A DNA stretch of 64,000 nucleotides, from positions 274,259 to 338,258 of the forward strand of contig NZ_ALWO02000037.1 in the NCBI RefSeq assembly GCF_000295935.2, read 5' to 3'. Source of the DNA: Indibacter alkaliphilus LW1. Lineage in GTDB: Bacteria > Bacteroidota > Bacteroidia > Cytophagales > Cyclobacteriaceae. Position numbers and translations under genes: made by a program. The notes under the pieces are model-generated. The model worked only from the letters and a program-made list of their open reading frames with translations, was not told where the DNA came from and did no database searches. Of this stretch, positions 36,179 through 45,483 are shown in pieces; within the stretch, counting starts at the first letter, position 1; every line of letters starts with the position of its first letter.

Positions 36179-37852
36179 TTATTTTCTTTCTTTTTTTATA
36201 AAATAAATTAAATGAACCTGAGAATACACAGAAAACAAATTCAATCCTTTTGAAAAAGTCTCTTGACGTGAATCGGCCAATTGCCATTGGTAATTGTGAC
36301 CATTAATCATTTGCACTTTTGATCCCAATAGAAAATTGTTCCACTTTTGATCCCAAAGAAGTCCCACACTTAAATCAATCCATGGTTTAACTGAATTTTG
36401 CTGACCGAATGCACGATAATAGAAGTCTTGATGGTTTTCAAGTCTCTCTATGAGAACACCTTTTTTGTTTATTCCATCAACTAAAGCAAACTCAATTGTC
36501 TGTGAATTGGATCCTACCCCAATTCCAACTCCTAATGGCTGTCCATAATTGACAAAGCCTCGTGAATTCCAATGGGTATGCCAAGTCACATTTCCTCCCA
36601 ATCCAAGATACCTTATGTACCTATTTACTGACTCTTGTTGATGGACAATCTCACCTCTTACCTGCAAATCATGGCTGGAATTTTCCAATGAAAATATTTT
36701 ATTGAACCCTACAAGGTATGCCCTTGCATGTTCGGGGTTTAGAATAAACTCCCTCCAATTCAATGCATGGTCTCTCCTTCCATATTCAAAATATAATTCA
36801 GTTTTAGCTTTTTTATTCAAATACCTTATAAATCCGGTAAGTTGTTGATCTCTACCTTCTCCATCTCTATCAAATCCGAAATTTTCTTTTTGAAATGGAT
36901 CAAAAATCGGAAACAGGTTTCTTAACCCTGGTTCCTTAGACTCAGAGTATTGCTGATAAGACCTGTTGACCCCTACAAATAATCCATCTACCCATTTTGG
37001 AGAATATGTTATGCTAAGTGCGTTGAGAAATCTCCAGTCTCCTGTAAGTCTACGACCAAACTGTCTGTTTAATTCTGGATGTTGAGTAGCAGGTAACATT
37101 GAATTTTCCAATCTACCTACCACAAGCTGCCCCTCAAAATTGCCCAAAAAAGTCTTAGCTGGCTTATGTGTTTTTAAGGTGATATGAGGAAATCCTTGAG
37201 CATTATTACTAAAAATAAGCGCATTAAATTGACCTGGGCCCCACCAGATATTTTCTGTAGATATACCTGCTTCGAAAGCTCCAAAAACTGCTGAGACCTT
37301 GGACTGTCCCCACCAATAATTTAATGATGGACCACTTCCAAACCTTTCAGGGAAATCCCCTGTATTCCAAAACCTAAACCTACTGAAAGTAATATTATCG
37401 GAAAAAGTATTCGGAAAACCTTGGAATCTGCGGTTTTCTGCAAAATGTAACTCTGGCTGAAACCTAAACCTTAAAAACTTATATTTCCCTGAAACACCTC
37501 CGCTTAAGTACGTCTGAAAACCAACATTTGGGTGCATTATTCCATTACCCCATCCATAGGGTCGCCTGGAGTTAAAAGCCGTAGAATTAATGACAGGCAA
37601 TACACTTATTTTAAAGTCTTTATCCGTTCCACGAGTCTGTTCATCCCGGAATAGATCAAGGTATTCGAATGAACGGATACTCTCACCACTCATAGGTCTC
37701 AGTAAAAATGATCTTTCCGCAGATGAAGTATCCATTAATTGAAGTCTTCTTTCATACTCCTCCAAGACTGGAAAGCCCGCCGGTATATCCTGTCCATTAG
37801 CAATGGTCAAAACAGAAAAAAATAATAAAAATAAAAACCTGGCTCTGAACAT
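36179..37852 (-). CDS. Wzi-family capsule assembly outer-membrane protein
   Basis: The 557-residue protein has a Sec signal peptide (MFRARFLFLLFFSVLTIANG, cleavage probably before QD). The central region contains ENIWWGPGQFNALIFSNNAQ followed by GFPHITL, the most recognisable Wzi-family motif (WWGP...SNNA-GFP). Alternating hydrophobic and aromatic residues with many R/Y/F ends fit an outer-membrane beta-barrel. Wzi proteins help attach or organise capsule at the cell surface. It is the last gene of operon A, 22 bases after the beta-helix gene. Confidence 0.85.
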   Translation of the reverse strand: MFRARFLFLLFFSVLTIANGQDIPAGFPVLEEYERRLQLMDTSSAERSFLLRPMSGESIRSFEYLDLFRDEQTRGTDKDFKISVLPVINSTAFNSRRPYGWGNGIMHPNVGFQTYLSGGVSGKYKFLRFRFQPELHFAENRRFQGFPNTFSDNITFSRFRFWNTGDFPERFGSGPSLNYWWGQSKVSAVFGAFEAGISTENIWWGPGQFNALIFSNNAQGFPHITLKTHKPAKTFLGNFEGQLVVGRLENSMLPATQHPELNRQFGRRLTGDWRFLNALSITYSPKWVDGLFVGVNRSYQQYSESKEPGLRNLFPIFDPFQKENFGFDRDGEGRDQQLTGFIRYLNKKAKTELYFEYGRRDHALNWREFILNPEHARAYLVGFNKIFSLENSSHDLQVRGEIVHQQESVNRYIRYLGLGGNVTWHTHWNSRGFVNYGQPLGVGIGVGSNSQTIEFALVDGINKKGVLIERLENHQDFYYRAFGQQNSVKPWIDLSVGLLWDQKWNNFLLGSKVQMINGHNYQWQLADSRQETFSKGLNLFSVYSQVHLIYFIKKERK

Positions 37853-37874
37853 CCCTTCTTTCTACTTGACTTGA

Positions 37875-39446
37875 TCAATCATTATTTCTGATCCTGTGGT
37901 TTCTATTTTGGCTATTGCTTATGATGTTGATCCGACCGATTTTATTATTAGAAATTTCGGCCTCCTGAGCTCTGTTTAAAGTCAGTTCACCTTTAATTTC
38001 ATTATTTTTTATAACAGCACCCACCAATCTATGAGAGGAAGTTTTGGCGTTAGTAAGTAAACTATCAACACGGTTTTTTTCAATATAAACATCTCTTTCT
38101 CCTTCAATGTAAAGGGAAGCCCTCCTAGTATTGTGTGCAATATTGTTAATAATGTATAAATCTCTCAGCCTCGCCCGGCTTTCAAGTTCCTCTGTTCTCA
38201 AATTGGCCAAAGAGGTACTCCGTATCCCATAATTGTTATCTGAACAGTCGTTTTCCTCCACCCTTATATTTTCAAGTGGAGCCTGTAGATAGATCCCAGC
38301 ATTCGTTGTATCTTTTTCATCCTTTGAGTTTCCGATGCAGATATTTTTCTTAATTACATTGTTAAACCCTAAATACGGATCTCTTTGCATCTTTGGATGT
38401 TCAAAAAGGTTTGAAGTATAGCTTGCAAGTTTGATTCCTGATCTATGGTTTTCAGAGACATTGTTATTTTCAATTAGGCTACTGTCACCTTGAAAATAAA
38501 TACCATGTTCACCTGACTTGGTAATGTCATTGTGATGAATATGCAGGTTGGTTACATTTCTTTGCGCCAATATCCCATCGGCACCAGAGTGATGGTTAAC
38601 ATCATTTTCAAAAATATGGTTGAAAGCAATTTCTGAACCATTAGATGAGGGTCTCAGAAGTAATCCTGTAATACAATGACTCACTGAACAATCTAAAATC
38701 TTATAGTTCCCTTCCAAACTGGCTCCGATTCTACCATTTACGAACTCACATCTTCTCACTTGATTTCTTTGCCCTTGAGGGTTTCTGATATATAAAAACC
38801 TATCTGAATAGATTACCCTATTGGAAGTACTCTTATTGGCTTTATAAAACTTACAGTTTTCTACCAAATTATCATTTCCATCTAATTCCAACAATCCACG
38901 ACAAAAAGTTTTCTCGAAAAAACTCAAACCTGAGACTATATTTCCATTTCCATTTATCCTTAACGTTCGGTCATTCTGCCCTGGTTTTGGAATTATCGTG
39001 CCTACACCCCAAAAGTATTGGTCATCGCTATGGATCACATCTGCAAATTCAAATTCACCCTCTGGGAAATACACAGCATATTCAGGTTTTTTTTCTGAAT
39101 GATTGATTTCAATGATCCTTTTTACTTTTTGTTCTGGTAAATCATCACCTTTTATCCAATCTAAATTTATAGAAGTGGTCTTCAAAAGCTTCCAATCACT
39201 CTCTTCTCTTTGATATAAGCCATCCTCTTCATTTCCAGCCCAAAGCAAGGCATATTTATACCCATCAATTTCCGACATCTCATTTTTGCTTTCAATAAAA
39301 AAAACCGGTTCAGAAATTAAGTCCGGTCTAGAGGAGGAGGATAAATTGGATGACTTTATATTAATACCGTCACATGAAGGATAAAAAAATACTCCAGCCG
39401 CAAATAAATTTGATTTTAACAAAAAGTTTCTTCTATTCATTTTCAA
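37875..39446 (-). CDS. right-handed beta-helix protein, chondroitinase B-like
   Basis: The 523-residue protein starts MKMNRRNFLLKSNLFAAGVF. It has a twin-arginine-like NRRNFLLK motif and then Cys25 in FFYPSC, so it may be a Tat-exported lipoprotein. From about residue 130 the sequence is a series of beta-helix coils rich in N-x-I/V patterns (NGNGNIVSGLSFFEK, NVTNLHIHHNDITKSGEHGI, SLIENNNVSENHRSGIKLA). This fold is shared by PL6 lyases, alginate epimerases and NosD-like proteins. It probably cuts, epimerises or holds the polymer made by operon A. Catalytic residues were not identified. Confidence 0.75.
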   Translation of the reverse strand: MKMNRRNFLLKSNLFAAGVFFYPSCDGINIKSSNLSSSSRPDLISEPVFFIESKNEMSEIDGYKYALLWAGNEEDGLYQREESDWKLLKTTSINLDWIKGDDLPEQKVKRIIEINHSEKKPEYAVYFPEGEFEFADVIHSDDQYFWGVGTIIPKPGQNDRTLRINGNGNIVSGLSFFEKTFCRGLLELDGNDNLVENCKFYKANKSTSNRVIYSDRFLYIRNPQGQRNQVRRCEFVNGRIGASLEGNYKILDCSVSHCITGLLLRPSSNGSEIAFNHIFENDVNHHSGADGILAQRNVTNLHIHHNDITKSGEHGIYFQGDSSLIENNNVSENHRSGIKLASYTSNLFEHPKMQRDPYLGFNNVIKKNICIGNSKDEKDTTNAGIYLQAPLENIRVEENDCSDNNYGIRSTSLANLRTEELESRARLRDLYIINNIAHNTRRASLYIEGERDVYIEKNRVDSLLTNAKTSSHRLVGAVIKNNEIKGELTLNRAQEAEISNNKIGRINIISNSQNRNHRIRNND

Positions 39447-40315
39447 AATGGTTTGTCTGCTGATACAATCAAGAACAGTGTTTTGAACGAAGGTTTAAGC
39501 CAAAATGATCTTAGGATCCATGGAAGAGCCTCTCTAAAATCTCTGCTTCTGACTGATTTTGCTATTCTAAATAGAAACACCCCTTCTCTCTTCTTCAGTG
39601 AAATACCATTTGATAGAAAATCTTCCCTATATTTTTTCATCAAAATCTTGCTGGCCTTTTCCTGATTATTTCCAGAAGTACTGATTTGCCCTGCTTTTTT
39701 CTTTTTGTTGACGGTATAATTGACATGGTAGGCACCATCAGCTTTTACTAAGGATTTACGACACACCCTTATCCAGAGGTCATAATCCTGCATTGCGGGG
39801 AGACTTTCATCAAAACCTCCAGCCTCAAAAAAAGCTGAACTACGTATAGCAACGGATGATGTGGTACCTATAATATTGTATTCCAGTATTTTTGGATACA
39901 ACATACCAGACTGTGAGCAAGTAATCTTGTATTGAACTCTAGACTTATCATAATCGTAGACAACAAGCTTCCCTGAATATACGAGGCCAATTTCCTTTTC
40001 AAATTCAAGAATTTTGCTTTGCACTTCAATCTTTTCAGGAAGCCAGGTATCATCATCGTCCAAAAACATCAAAATGTCACCGCAAGCTAGCTGAGCTCCC
40101 CGGTTGCGCGAATAATTTGCACCGGATTTCGTCTCATTATGCAAGACTTTGATTAAAGCACTTGAATTTGAAAGTTCCTCAAAAATCGCTAGTCTATCTC
40201 CATCATTGACAATGATAATTTCTTTAGGCAGCACCGTTTGAGCTAAAACACTATTTACTGCATCCTTAAGGTCATTTTCCCTATTGTAGGTGGGTATGAT
40301 TACGCTTATTGTCAA
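39443..40315 (-). CDS. GT2-family glycosyltransferase
   Basis: The 290-residue protein opens TISVIIPTYNRENDLKDAVN and SVLAQTVLPKEIIIVNDGDR, the GT2 N-terminal donor fold. NYSRNRGAQLACGDILMFLD followed by DDDTWLPEKI gives the DxD site. MQDYDLWIRVCR is the QDYDLW-type acceptor motif and catalytic base region. It lies 4 bases after the polymerase gene and overlaps the beta-helix gene start by 4 bases. The sugar is unknown. Confidence 0.92.
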   Translation of the reverse strand: MTISVIIPTYNRENDLKDAVNSVLAQTVLPKEIIIVNDGDRLAIFEELSNSSALIKVLHNETKSGANYSRNRGAQLACGDILMFLDDDDTWLPEKIEVQSKILEFEKEIGLVYSGKLVVYDYDKSRVQYKITCSQSGMLYPKILEYNIIGTTSSVAIRSSAFFEAGGFDESLPAMQDYDLWIRVCRKSLVKADGAYHVNYTVNKKKKAGQISTSGNNQEKASKILMKKYREDFLSNGISLKKREGVFLFRIAKSVRSRDFREALPWILRSFWLKPSFKTLFLIVSADKPF

Positions 40316-40319
40316 ATAG

Positions 40320-41441
40320 TTATTGTTTTAGTGAAAGAGATAAACCAACAAAAGGAATTGTAGACGTAGCAAGATCATGTGAAGTATTCCAACTTAAAAA
40401 AAAGTAAATACCTACAGCAGAAACCGCGACGTAATGGAAATTCTTATCCAGGTTTTTTACAAATCGGTTCCCAAAAACTGCCAACATTCCCATTAATAAA
40501 AGAAGTCCTACAATCCCGAAGGATAATGTGATTTCAAGAATAATATTATGAGGATAATGAATCAATAAATAATGGTAAGCATCAGTTCCATGACCAAAGG
40601 GGTTGATCAGAATCTGTTCAATAGCAGGAACCCACAAATTTAACCTATCGTCCTCTCCTCCAGACTCTACCAATGCGATAACCCTTGCCAAGGATTTAAA
40701 TGACTCAAGGTTGGCCAATACATATGATCCTACAATCAGTAGTAATATGGTCCCAAAAACCATCACTTTCACTGCCGGCTTTTTATTATTGCCAAAAAAA
40801 AGTGCTGTAATAATCACTATACCAAAAGTAAGAAAAGGAAAAATGATTGAAGACCTACCCCTTGAAGTCAGTATGACAAAAATATTCAATAGTATCAGCC
40901 CCCCATAAAAAACCACTTCCTTCCAGCTCAACTTCTTAAATACCTGAGTCAGCAAAAGCATCAACGAACACCCAATAGGCATTCCATAGGTCAGGTAAGT
41001 TTGACCTTTATCAAAATTAAGTCGGATTCCGATGGTTAGTTTCCAAATACACAAAACAATTCCCCAGGCAATAAGGAGATTTACCAAAAGCCTGATATCG
41101 ACCTTTTCTACAAAAGTAGCCGTTACTATTACTGCTATGAAGACAAAGAAATATTTGACGTACTTGTCCAGGGAATAATGACTGTAAGGAAAAATAAAAT
41201 ACGAAATAAAAATAAATGAAATAAAAGATAAAAATAAAGTGAGAAACACTTTTTGCACTTTAGATAACTTCACAGGAGATACAGTATAAAAATGAAGCAT
41301 GAAAAATGCAAATATGCCAATTAAAGCTGCATTGAGTAAAGGGCTAGAATAGATCAGCTTAATACTGGGTAGAGAAAGTGTGATAAAAACCACCCATGTA
41401 AAGACTTTAATTTCAATCTTATTTAGATCAAGTTGCAACAT
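40320..41441 (-). CDS. Wzy/O-antigen ligase-family membrane polymerase (operon A)
   Basis: The 373-residue protein has about ten transmembrane segments. The Wzy_C region is recognisable as LTSRGRSSIIFPFL, DDRLNLWVPAIEQILINPFG and HGTDAYHYLLIHYPHNIILE, followed by GIVGLLLLMG. The R-x-x-x-W and H-N-x-x-L-E residues are those expected around the catalytic loop. It should polymerise the repeat units flipped by the Wzx of this operon. It overlaps the GT4 gene upstream by 1 base. It is unrelated in detail to the other polymerase at 10053-11468. Confidence 0.82.
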   Translation of the reverse strand: MLQLDLNKIEIKVFTWVVFITLSLPSIKLIYSSPLLNAALIGIFAFFMLHFYTVSPVKLSKVQKVFLTLFLSFISFIFISYFIFPYSHYSLDKYVKYFFVFIAVIVTATFVEKVDIRLLVNLLIAWGIVLCIWKLTIGIRLNFDKGQTYLTYGMPIGCSLMLLLTQVFKKLSWKEVVFYGGLILLNIFVILTSRGRSSIIFPFLTFGIVIITALFFGNNKKPAVKVMVFGTILLLIVGSYVLANLESFKSLARVIALVESGGEDDRLNLWVPAIEQILINPFGHGTDAYHYLLIHYPHNIILEITLSFGIVGLLLLMGMLAVFGNRFVKNLDKNFHYVAVSAVGIYFFLSWNTSHDLATSTIPFVGLSLSLKQ

Positions 41442-42604
41442 TATATCTCAAAGAGATTTAAATGATCTTCTAAAATTTTCTTCGAATTAAATTCCTCCTG
41501 AATTCTTTTCCTGGCATTATGTCCATGTTTTTTGGCTTCATCAGGGTTCAATAAGTAAAATTCTATTTTTTCTGCAAAAATCTTTGAATCTCTTTCAAGG
41601 ACAAAGCCCATTTCCCCATCCAGAACTACATCTCTAGTCCCTGAAACAGGTGTGGCCAAAACAGGTAGGCCAGAAGACATGGCTTCCAAAAGTGAATTGG
41701 ACATGCCCTCATTCAATGAAGGTAGGATAAATAGATCTGAGACATTGTAGTATTTTTCAATGTCATGCACATGGTCCACTATTTTGATATGGTTCTGAAG
41801 TAAAAGATTCTCCTTGATATGGGATTTGATTTTTGACATTTCTTCGCCGTTATCCCTTTCAGGCCCAATCAGTAAAAACTCCAAAGAGGAAAACTTTTGC
41901 ACCAAGCCAATCATACTTTGGACAATCACTGAAGGCCCCTTTCTGTGTGATAATCCTCCTGTAAATATGAGCCTGAATTTACCAGATTCGAGGCCAAGTT
42001 CCTTTTCAAGAAAAATCCTGCTTTCTTTATTCACAGGAGCAAACCTTTCGGTATTTACACCATTCGGAATTCTTTTGATTTTTTCAGTTGGAATATCAGC
42101 TTCTCTCAACTCCTCAACAATTTCTGAGCTCAAGGCGACAAACCCATCTATTTCCACAGCAGCCTTCTTTCTTTGCCTTGGCAATCCTAGAAGCGTAGAA
42201 GCTAAAGAATTATCATTAAAACCGTCATTTAATGCTGTCATCTTGATGAATGACTTTTTACCTCCGTATTTCTTAAACCAAAAAGCAGGCATAATCCCTA
42301 TGTGATGTGGAGAAAGGCTATACAAAACATCGTATTCGGCAGCATGTTTTTTAAGCCATTTTTTTGAAAAAAACAGGTATTTGGACATGCTCCATTTGTT
42401 TTTGAAAATCAAATGGTGGATAAAATTCTGACTGTCAAAAAGAGGGTACTGACGCTGCTGAGGAAATCCGTGGGCAAGATGTATTTCATGAGTGTTTTTA
42501 TCCAATCCCTGAAAAAGGTTATATGCGCTGATCCCAGGCCCCCAATAATGAAGCCCTGATCCCAGTGGTGCCCAAAGTAATATTTTGGTTTTGGGGCTAT
42601 TCAT
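41441..42604 (-). CDS. GT4-family glycosyltransferase
   Basis: The 387-residue protein has a GT4 donor domain: RLIFTGGLSHRKGPSVIVQS, LEFLLIGPERDNGEEMSKIK, HIKIVDHVHDIEKYYNVSDL and PSLNEGMSNSLLEAMSSGLP, where E-G-M-S-N-S-L-L-E is the E-x7-E motif. The acceptor domain begins TKILLWAPLGSGLHYWGPGI. A clear IKRIPNGVNTERF linker motif separates the domains. The gene overlaps the Wzz-like gene by 8 bases. Confidence 0.92.
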   Translation of the reverse strand: MNSPKTKILLWAPLGSGLHYWGPGISAYNLFQGLDKNTHEIHLAHGFPQQRQYPLFDSQNFIHHLIFKNKWSMSKYLFFSKKWLKKHAAEYDVLYSLSPHHIGIMPAFWFKKYGGKKSFIKMTALNDGFNDNSLASTLLGLPRQRKKAAVEIDGFVALSSEIVEELREADIPTEKIKRIPNGVNTERFAPVNKESRIFLEKELGLESGKFRLIFTGGLSHRKGPSVIVQSMIGLVQKFSSLEFLLIGPERDNGEEMSKIKSHIKENLLLQNHIKIVDHVHDIEKYYNVSDLFILPSLNEGMSNSLLEAMSSGLPVLATPVSGTRDVVLDGEMGFVLERDSKIFAEKIEFYLLNPDEAKKHGHNARKRIQEEFNSKKILEDHLNLFEI

Positions 42605-43676
42605 CTATACCCAAAATCACAACTTTGAAATAAACGGCAGAAAAAGAAACCACAATCCCTACAAATATCACTCCTGCAATAAATAGTAGCAAATTCGGTT
42701 TGTGTGAGGAACGTGGTAACAGAGCTGGCTCTATAATATTGAAAACTGGTGTATCCTCTTGTACCTTTACTTTGGCCAATTCCAATTGTTGGGCCAAGTT
42801 ATTGAAAATTCCACTTGCCTGATTGAATTCTGCCTGAAGCCTTTCTTCTCTAACCTTTACAGCAGCAGATTGTACATTGAAATTTGAATCCCGGAATTTG
42901 GCCAGTGCCTCCTGCGTTTTGAAAAAGTTGGCCTGTGCCTCATTGAATCTTTTCTGTACAAAATTCAAATTCTGGGTAGCTTTTTGGGACCTATATTCTA
43001 TCAAAAAGTCAATAATAGCCTCTGTACTTTTCTCGGCCATTTCCTTCGCCATCATGGGATCATAAAACGAAACACTTAAGCTGACTGTCCCTAGATTTGG
43101 CTTGTATGAAACCGAAAATTTATCTTTGATATCATTGATAATGACCTGATCCATACTTTGAATGACACCCTTTTCATCAAAATCACCTCTTGCTTTGGAA
43201 GAATCTATCCTAACAGGCCTTTCCCTAAATTGTCTATGCAACTGAATAGTGTATTTTTTTAAATTGGTGAAAATATCGTCGCGTTTATGATCATCGTAGT
43301 AATCCCTTAAAGAAATCTTTCCCAATTCCGAATGCCAGTAGCTGTCTTCAATCAGACCAAACAGAAATGGAGAACTTGTCATAATTTCATTATAAAGAAC
43401 TGGGTCAATAAAGTCATTGTTCTGTCTTGCCCCCAAGCCACCTGCAAGAAGCCCACCAGCTGCCCCTCCACTAAGTTGGCGCAACATGTTGTTAGGATCT
43501 TGGTTGGCCATTTCAGGCAACACTTTTACTTCAACTTTATATTCAGTGGGAGTTCCCAAATAAATGACCGTTGCCAGAACGGCAATCACTACAAAGCATT
43601 TAATTATCAATTTTTGATTTGCTTTGAGATGGCCGAACAATTCGGCTAAACTGGTTTTCCTTTCAGTTTTTTCCAT
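42597..43676 (-). CDS. wzz: Wzz-like chain-length determinant (no kinase domain)
   Basis: The 359-residue protein has two transmembrane segments, near residues 25-45 (FVVIAVLATVIYLG) and near 332-352 (LLLFIAGVIFVGIVVSFSAV), flanking a periplasmic region with a predicted coiled coil (QKATQNLNFVQKRFNEAQAN). The PALLPRSSHKPN stretch before the second segment matches the proline-rich Wzz motif. A glycine-rich insert (LSGGAAGGLLAGGLGARQ) sits after the first domain strand. It lacks any Walker motif, unlike the Wzc of operon B. It should set chain length of the operon A polymer together with the polymerase. Confidence 0.88.
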   Translation of the reverse strand: MEKTERKTSLAELFGHLKANQKLIIKCFVVIAVLATVIYLGTPTEYKVEVKVLPEMANQDPNNMLRQLSGGAAGGLLAGGLGARQNNDFIDPVLYNEIMTSSPFLFGLIEDSYWHSELGKISLRDYYDDHKRDDIFTNLKKYTIQLHRQFRERPVRIDSSKARGDFDEKGVIQSMDQVIINDIKDKFSVSYKPNLGTVSLSVSFYDPMMAKEMAEKSTEAIIDFLIEYRSQKATQNLNFVQKRFNEAQANFFKTQEALAKFRDSNFNVQSAAVKVREERLQAEFNQASGIFNNLAQQLELAKVKVQEDTPVFNIIEPALLPRSSHKPNLLLFIAGVIFVGIVVSFSAVYFKVVILGIDE

Positions 43677-43680
43677 GTAT

Positions 43681-44601
43681 CTATCTTAATACCTTATATA
43701 GCAATTTGTAGGCCGGTGGGATCTTTCCTATAATATTGAACATTAATCTTTCTTTTATACCCCAACTGAAAGCTCCCAGTGACCTTACTGATTTCACCAA
43801 TTCCAAATCCCCATACAATAGGGCATGGTTCATCGCTGTCACAGCTGCTTTCTTTAAGTTGGTTTGGTATGCTTTGCATTTTACGTAAAGTGCGGAGTTT
43901 TTCAAAAGCCCCTTGAGTTTATAAAATTCCGTCAAATGGCTGTTTTGGGATACGCTTCCGGGAACATTTTTCCTATACAATGAACTCTTGTGTTTGTCCA
44001 AGATACACATTTGCCCATGTATCAGCCTCCACCACATTTCTACATCGTGACGCTTCTGAAACTCCACATCAAATCCTCCAATCTGTTTAAATCTTTCAGT
44101 CGACACGACACAGGCAGACATGCCTACAAAGTACTTATAACTTATATAAAATGAAGCATAGTCACAATCAGACATTAATGCAAAATCTCCTTCAAACTTC
44201 CAGGGACAATTTCTTTCTATCCTGTTACCTTCAAGATCTAAATGGTCAAAGTAATTGATATATCCACTTGGAAATTCATTTTTAGCCAACAGTTCGGCCA
44301 CTCTTGACAAGTGATCTTTACACCAAATGTCATCTGCATCCAAGAAAGCGATGTAATTTCCCTTAACCAGATCTTTTACGTGATTTCTGGATGCAGCTGC
44401 ATTTTTGAAATTTACTTTGAAATATTGGACGTCAAAATCTCTGATCTGATCCTCTAGGTTGTCATCTGAATTGTCATCAATTACAAAGACCTCCATTGGT
44501 GCATATTCTTGCTGGAACACTGAATCAAGAGCCTTCTTGATCCACTTGCTGGAGTTGTGGGCAGGGATTATGATCGAGAATTCTACTATTTTATTCTCCA
44601 A
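43681..44601 (-). CDS. GT2-family glycosyltransferase
   Basis: The 306-residue protein begins ENKIVEFSIIIPAHNSSKWI and KKALDSVFQQEYAPMEVFVI, the GT2 N-terminal fold. DDNSDD and the metal-site FLDADDIWCKDHLSRVAELL follow, then KRHDVEMWWRLIHG as the acceptor-side motif. It is soluble by sequence. Gaps of 3-4 bases separate it from the GT2 gene upstream and the Wzz-like gene downstream. Confidence 0.92.
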   Translation of the reverse strand: MENKIVEFSIIIPAHNSSKWIKKALDSVFQQEYAPMEVFVIDDNSDDNLEDQIRDFDVQYFKVNFKNAAASRNHVKDLVKGNYIAFLDADDIWCKDHLSRVAELLAKNEFPSGYINYFDHLDLEGNRIERNCPWKFEGDFALMSDCDYASFYISYKYFVGMSACVVSTERFKQIGGFDVEFQKRHDVEMWWRLIHGQMCILDKHKSSLYRKNVPGSVSQNSHLTEFYKLKGLLKNSALYVKCKAYQTNLKKAAVTAMNHALLYGDLELVKSVRSLGAFSWGIKERLMFNIIGKIPPAYKLLYKVLR

Positions 44602-44604
44602 AAC

Positions 44605-45483
44605 TTAAATGTTTTCCGCAGATTTTCCAGAAACTTTTATTATGAATTGTTCGATGGCTTTTACAGATCTAAACCAGTACCTAATCCACCATACATTTAG
44701 TTTTTCCGAAAAACTCAATTGCCTTGAAGAAAAAATCTTTCTCACTTCAAATAGCGGTGGCCTCAATTCAAAAATAAGCGTTGATAAAGCCTTTAAGTAG
44801 TCTTCCTTTTTGATCTGACTACCAAACTGACCTGCTGCTACTCTCTTTGCCTTATTACGAAGCTGTTTGAAAGTATTTCTAGCTGGATGTTTAACTACTG
44901 TGTTTTCAGAGTAGATAATTTTGCTTCCCTTTTTTGAAGCAACTCTGTTCCATTGGTAGTCCCCCCCGGAAAAAAGATTCTCATCAAAACCTCCTATGTC
45001 ATCGAACAAGGTTTTTCGGGCAAAAAAATTGGCTGTGACAGCCAATCCTTTTCTTGCATTGTCTTTTTGGTCAAAAGCATAGACTGTTTCATAACATTCT
45101 ACTGCTGATTTTTTATCACGCTCGAAGGTCAGTTCAATTTTACCTGCAAGTCTGTCAATTTCTCCATAGGCAGAAAACAAGTCCAATGCTGCCTTAAGCC
45201 AATTTTCATCTACCAAACAATCTGAATCTGTGAAGGCCAAGATTTCTCCCTTTGCATAATTGAGACCTGTATTTCGTGCAGCATAGGAGCCTGGCTTGGG
45301 CTCGTTAATGATTCTGGCATTTTTGGGGAGGTCTATTTCAGGAACAGGTCCATTTGGCCAATTATTGACGATAATGACCTCAAACTGCTCGCTGTCCAAA
45401 GTCTGGAGTCTAAGGGACTGAAGACAAGCGTCTAATCTATCCCAGTCTCTGTAAGTCGGAATGATGACAGAGATTACTATCAA
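44605..45483 (-). CDS. GT2-family glycosyltransferase
   Basis: The 292-residue protein begins MIVISVIIPTYRDWDRLDAC and LQSLRLQTLDSEQFEVIIVN. The donor site includes RNTGLNYAKGEILAFTDSDC, where D-S-D is the metal motif. GGFDENLFSGGDYQWNRVAS with K follows, the G-G-D-x-x variant of the acceptor motif. It overlaps the pyruvyl transferase gene upstream by 4 bases. Sugar specificity is unknown. Confidence 0.92.
   Translation of the reverse strand: MIVISVIIPTYRDWDRLDACLQSLRLQTLDSEQFEVIIVNNWPNGPVPEIDLPKNARIINEPKPGSYAARNTGLNYAKGEILAFTDSDCLVDENWLKAALDLFSAYGEIDRLAGKIELTFERDKKSAVECYETVYAFDQKDNARKGLAVTANFFARKTLFDDIGGFDENLFSGGDYQWNRVASKKGSKIIYSENTVVKHPARNTFKQLRNKAKRVAAGQFGSQIKKEDYLKALSTLIFELRPPLFEVRKIFSSRQLSFSEKLNVWWIRYWFRSVKAIEQFIIKVSGKSAENI

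Noticed and set aside
41814-42305. A 163-codon plus-strand frame opposite a GT4 gene.
   Set aside because: The GT4 gene is complete with all donor motifs; the opposite frame is a shadow.
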